From the NCBI GenBank assembly GCA_943914475.1, contig CALUCE010000006.1:48997-112996 (forward strand): a stretch of 64,000 nt of DNA, read 5' to 3'. Position 1 is the stretch's first letter, and every line of letters starts with the position of its first letter. Positions 62,788-64,000 of the stretch are shown piece by piece. The notes under the pieces are model-generated. The model did no database searches. It saw only the letters and a list, made by a program, of their open reading frames with translations, and was not told where the DNA came from. This stretch comes from an uncultured Anaerococcus sp. GTDB taxonomy: Bacteria; Bacillota; Clostridia; Tissierellales; Peptoniphilaceae. The translations under genes were made by a program, and so were the position numbers.

Positions 62788-62909
62788 AACCTCTCCTAAA
62801 GCCTATTATATTTTTTATCATATTGCTAATATACCCATCTGATCATAAAGACCTTAAGAAACCACAGAATCTTCCTAAAGCCTAATCGAGGAAACAAAAC
62901 TAGCTAGAT

Positions 62910-63662
62910 TTATAATTTAATTGATTTACTTGCTATATAACTCTTAATATTTAATTCATGAAGTCTTCCAAAACCATTTGTATCTTCGTATATATCAAGT
63001 AATGTAAAGCCAGCCTTCAATTGTCCGCCTATTTGTTCAGTCATATTATGAGAAAACTGCATTCCTGCTTTTTCTTTTTCCATAAATTCTCTTTGTTTTT
63101 CATCTTTTAAGGGATTAAAAGGCATTTTCCAAACAATTTCTTTTTCTTCACTATCTACAATGTAGTTGATCTCATTGTTTAAACCCGCTAAGAAAACTCC
63201 ACCTTTTTTCAAAACCCTATAAACTTCATTGAAAACATGGTATACATCTTCCACATAACAGTTGGAAACTGGATGAAAGACTATATCAAAACTTTTATCC
63301 TCAAAAGGCAAAGTTTTTGTCATATCACCTTCGATTGCTTTGATATCATAGCCCTCTCTTTCAGATATTTTAAGTTCACTTTCTATTTGTTTTGAAGAAT
63401 AATCAAGGACAGTACAGTCACCACCCAAGGCTTTAAATATAGGCATTTGCTGACCACCACCAGATGCAAGCCCTAAGATTTCCTTTCCCTTCAAATCTCC
63501 AAGCCATTCATGAGGAACAGGAACAGTAGGAGTAAGAAATACTTTCCATTCTCCATTTTTAGCCTTGATGTAATCTTCATGGGAAGTAGATTTACCCCAC
63601 TCCCAACCTTCTTCAACCCATCTGTCGATGGTTTCTTTATTTATATCTTGGTATGATTTCAT
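62910..63662 (-). CDS. Class I SAM-dependent methyltransferase
   Basis: A 250-residue methyltransferase of the UbiE/Methyltransf_11 type. Motif I is ILGLASGGGQQM (about 65-76), followed by CTVLDYS, an IEGDMTKTLPFEDKSFDIVFH motif and EVYRVLKKGGVFLAG. The substrate is unknown. GTAGGAGAAA lies upstream of the ATG. Single-gene unit at the accessory end of the window. Confidence 0.9.
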   Translation of the reverse strand: MKSYQDINKETIDRWVEEGWEWGKSTSHEDYIKAKNGEWKVFLTPTVPVPHEWLGDLKGKEILGLASGGGQQMPIFKALGGDCTVLDYSSKQIESELKISEREGYDIKAIEGDMTKTLPFEDKSFDIVFHPVSNCYVEDVYHVFNEVYRVLKKGGVFLAGLNNEINYIVDSEEKEIVWKMPFNPLKDEKQREFMEKEKAGMQFSHNMTEQIGGQLKAGFTLLDIYEDTNGFGRLHELNIKSYIASKSIKL

Positions 63663-63745
63663 AAATAATTTCTCCTACTTACTAATTTCTTGATATATTT
63701 AAACAAGATAAATCTTTTCTTAGTTATTATACTCTTTCATAGGAA

Positions 63746-63777
63746 TAGAAAAAACAGCCCTATAAAAGAGCTGTTTT
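63746..63777 (-). terminator. Terminator after the methyltransferase-like tail
   Basis: On the minus strand AAAACAGCTC pairs with GGGCTGTTTT around TTTTATA, followed by TTC. It lies between the remnant at 63806 and the methyltransferase start. Confidence 0.8.
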
Positions 63778-63805
63778 AACAATTAATACATAACCCATAT
63801 TTATA

Positions 63806-63919
63806 TTAAGAAAACGACAAAAGTACCACCGTCTCAACATGGCTTGAGTGGTCAGTATGAATAAAATTTAATTTTTTAGGGAAGCCTCGTATGTGGGAAT
63901 ATGTTAATCAATAGGCATC
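63806..63919 (-). pseudogene. C-terminal remnant resembling a TrmA/RlmD-type RNA methyltransferase
   Basis: An open frame without a start ends DHSSHVETVVLLSFS. The 'HVETVVLL' close is typical of the last residues of uracil-C5 RNA methyltransferases. The upstream part (SHIRGFPKKLNFIHT) no longer resembles the family, and the group II intron begins just beyond. It looks like what is left of a gene cut by the insertion or by recombination. Confidence 0.4.
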
Positions 63920-63945
63920 TTATAATTTATTATATCATTTTAGAT

Positions 63946-64000
63946 ATCGAGTAGGGGCTAACCTGTAGCCCCTCTCACACCACCCGTACGTGCCGTTCGG
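63946..64000 (-). mobile_element. 3' end of a group II intron (domains V-VI), cut by the window edge
   Basis: On the minus strand the sequence enters as GAACGGCACGTACGGTGG, the 3' half of a domain V hairpin, passes TGTGAGAGG, and forms a perfect domain VI hairpin GGGGCTA/TAGCCCC. It ends near TACTCGAT. The order domain V, short linker, domain VI, intron end is the group II layout. The reverse transcriptase gene should lie beyond the right edge. Confidence 0.6.

Overview
This is a low-GC, AT-rich chromosomal window from a Gram-positive anaerobe. A complete Rnf ferredoxin:NAD+ oxidoreductase operon, an mreBCD/PBP2 rod-type wall locus, a PBP5-type carboxypeptidase, a sortase-type surface phosphatase and Firmicutes-style housekeeping operons point to the Clostridia/Tissierellia group. 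An Anaerococcus- or Peptoniphilus-like coccus is my best guess, but that is inference from gene content, not a search. Almost all genes lie on the minus strand, so the window probably sits on one replichore, transcribed from high to low coordinates.

Layout, low to high coordinate. 1-7.5 kb: a cut lipoprotein, an UPF0158-like protein, glgB, udk, a D-2-hydroxyacid dehydrogenase, tadA, tRNA-Arg, a D-Ala-D-Ala carboxypeptidase, an ANT(6)-like protein with a degraded active site, and a CoA-type Nudix hydrolase. 7.6-13.5 kb: mscL (plus strand), the ylqF-rnhB-yraN-dprA-topA operon, and a DsrE-like gene (plus). 13.5-17.9 kb: the ylxM-ffh-rpsP-khpA-rimM-trmD-rplS operon, with a strong promoter set between two matching palindromes. 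17.9-24.3 kb: a CPBP protease, HtrA, a 738-residue surface metallophosphatase behind a possible Pho box, tRNA-Leu and tRNA-His, a 34-residue membrane peptide, recX and a GIY-YIG gene. 24.3-38.3 kb: the energy and cell-shape block. rnfCDGEAB is one unit; a second promoter then drives NusG-II protein, Gx/HepI-like protein, radC, mreB, mreC, mreD, a giant PBP2, a MinD-like ATPase and a minimal RNase E/G. 38.4-47.7 kb: polA-coaE-lytic transglycosylase, tRNA-Leu, a PAP2 phosphatase, a CapA lipoprotein, two tandem NSS transporters and a hotdog thioesterase.

From 47.7 kb the window becomes accessory and visibly decaying. It holds two degenerate, mutually similar C-terminal gene remnants, a lipid kinase, a small nucleotidyltransferase, a frameshifted winged-helix remnant, an alanine/glycine symporter, a GntR regulator with a PfoR/PTS-IIC-like membrane protein and a PanE-like reductase, and several small metabolic genes. 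Three otherwise intact genes carry a single lesion: an EamA permease (in-frame TAA), a DJ-1/PfpI protein (one-base frameshift) and a flavoprotein disulfide reductase (in-frame TAA). The right edge carries the 3' end of a group II intron on the minus strand beside a short methyltransferase-like tail.

The most interesting signals are the MinD-like ATPase and oversized PBP2 in the mre operon, the palindrome-flanked ylxM/ffh promoter, the TGGT-N3-ACCA operator-like sites around the GntR locus, the phosphatase with a candidate Pho box and NPKTG sorting signal, and the cluster of fresh gene lesions at 54-61 kb. I did not find a CRISPR array, a defence island, a prophage or an obvious new multi-gene system.
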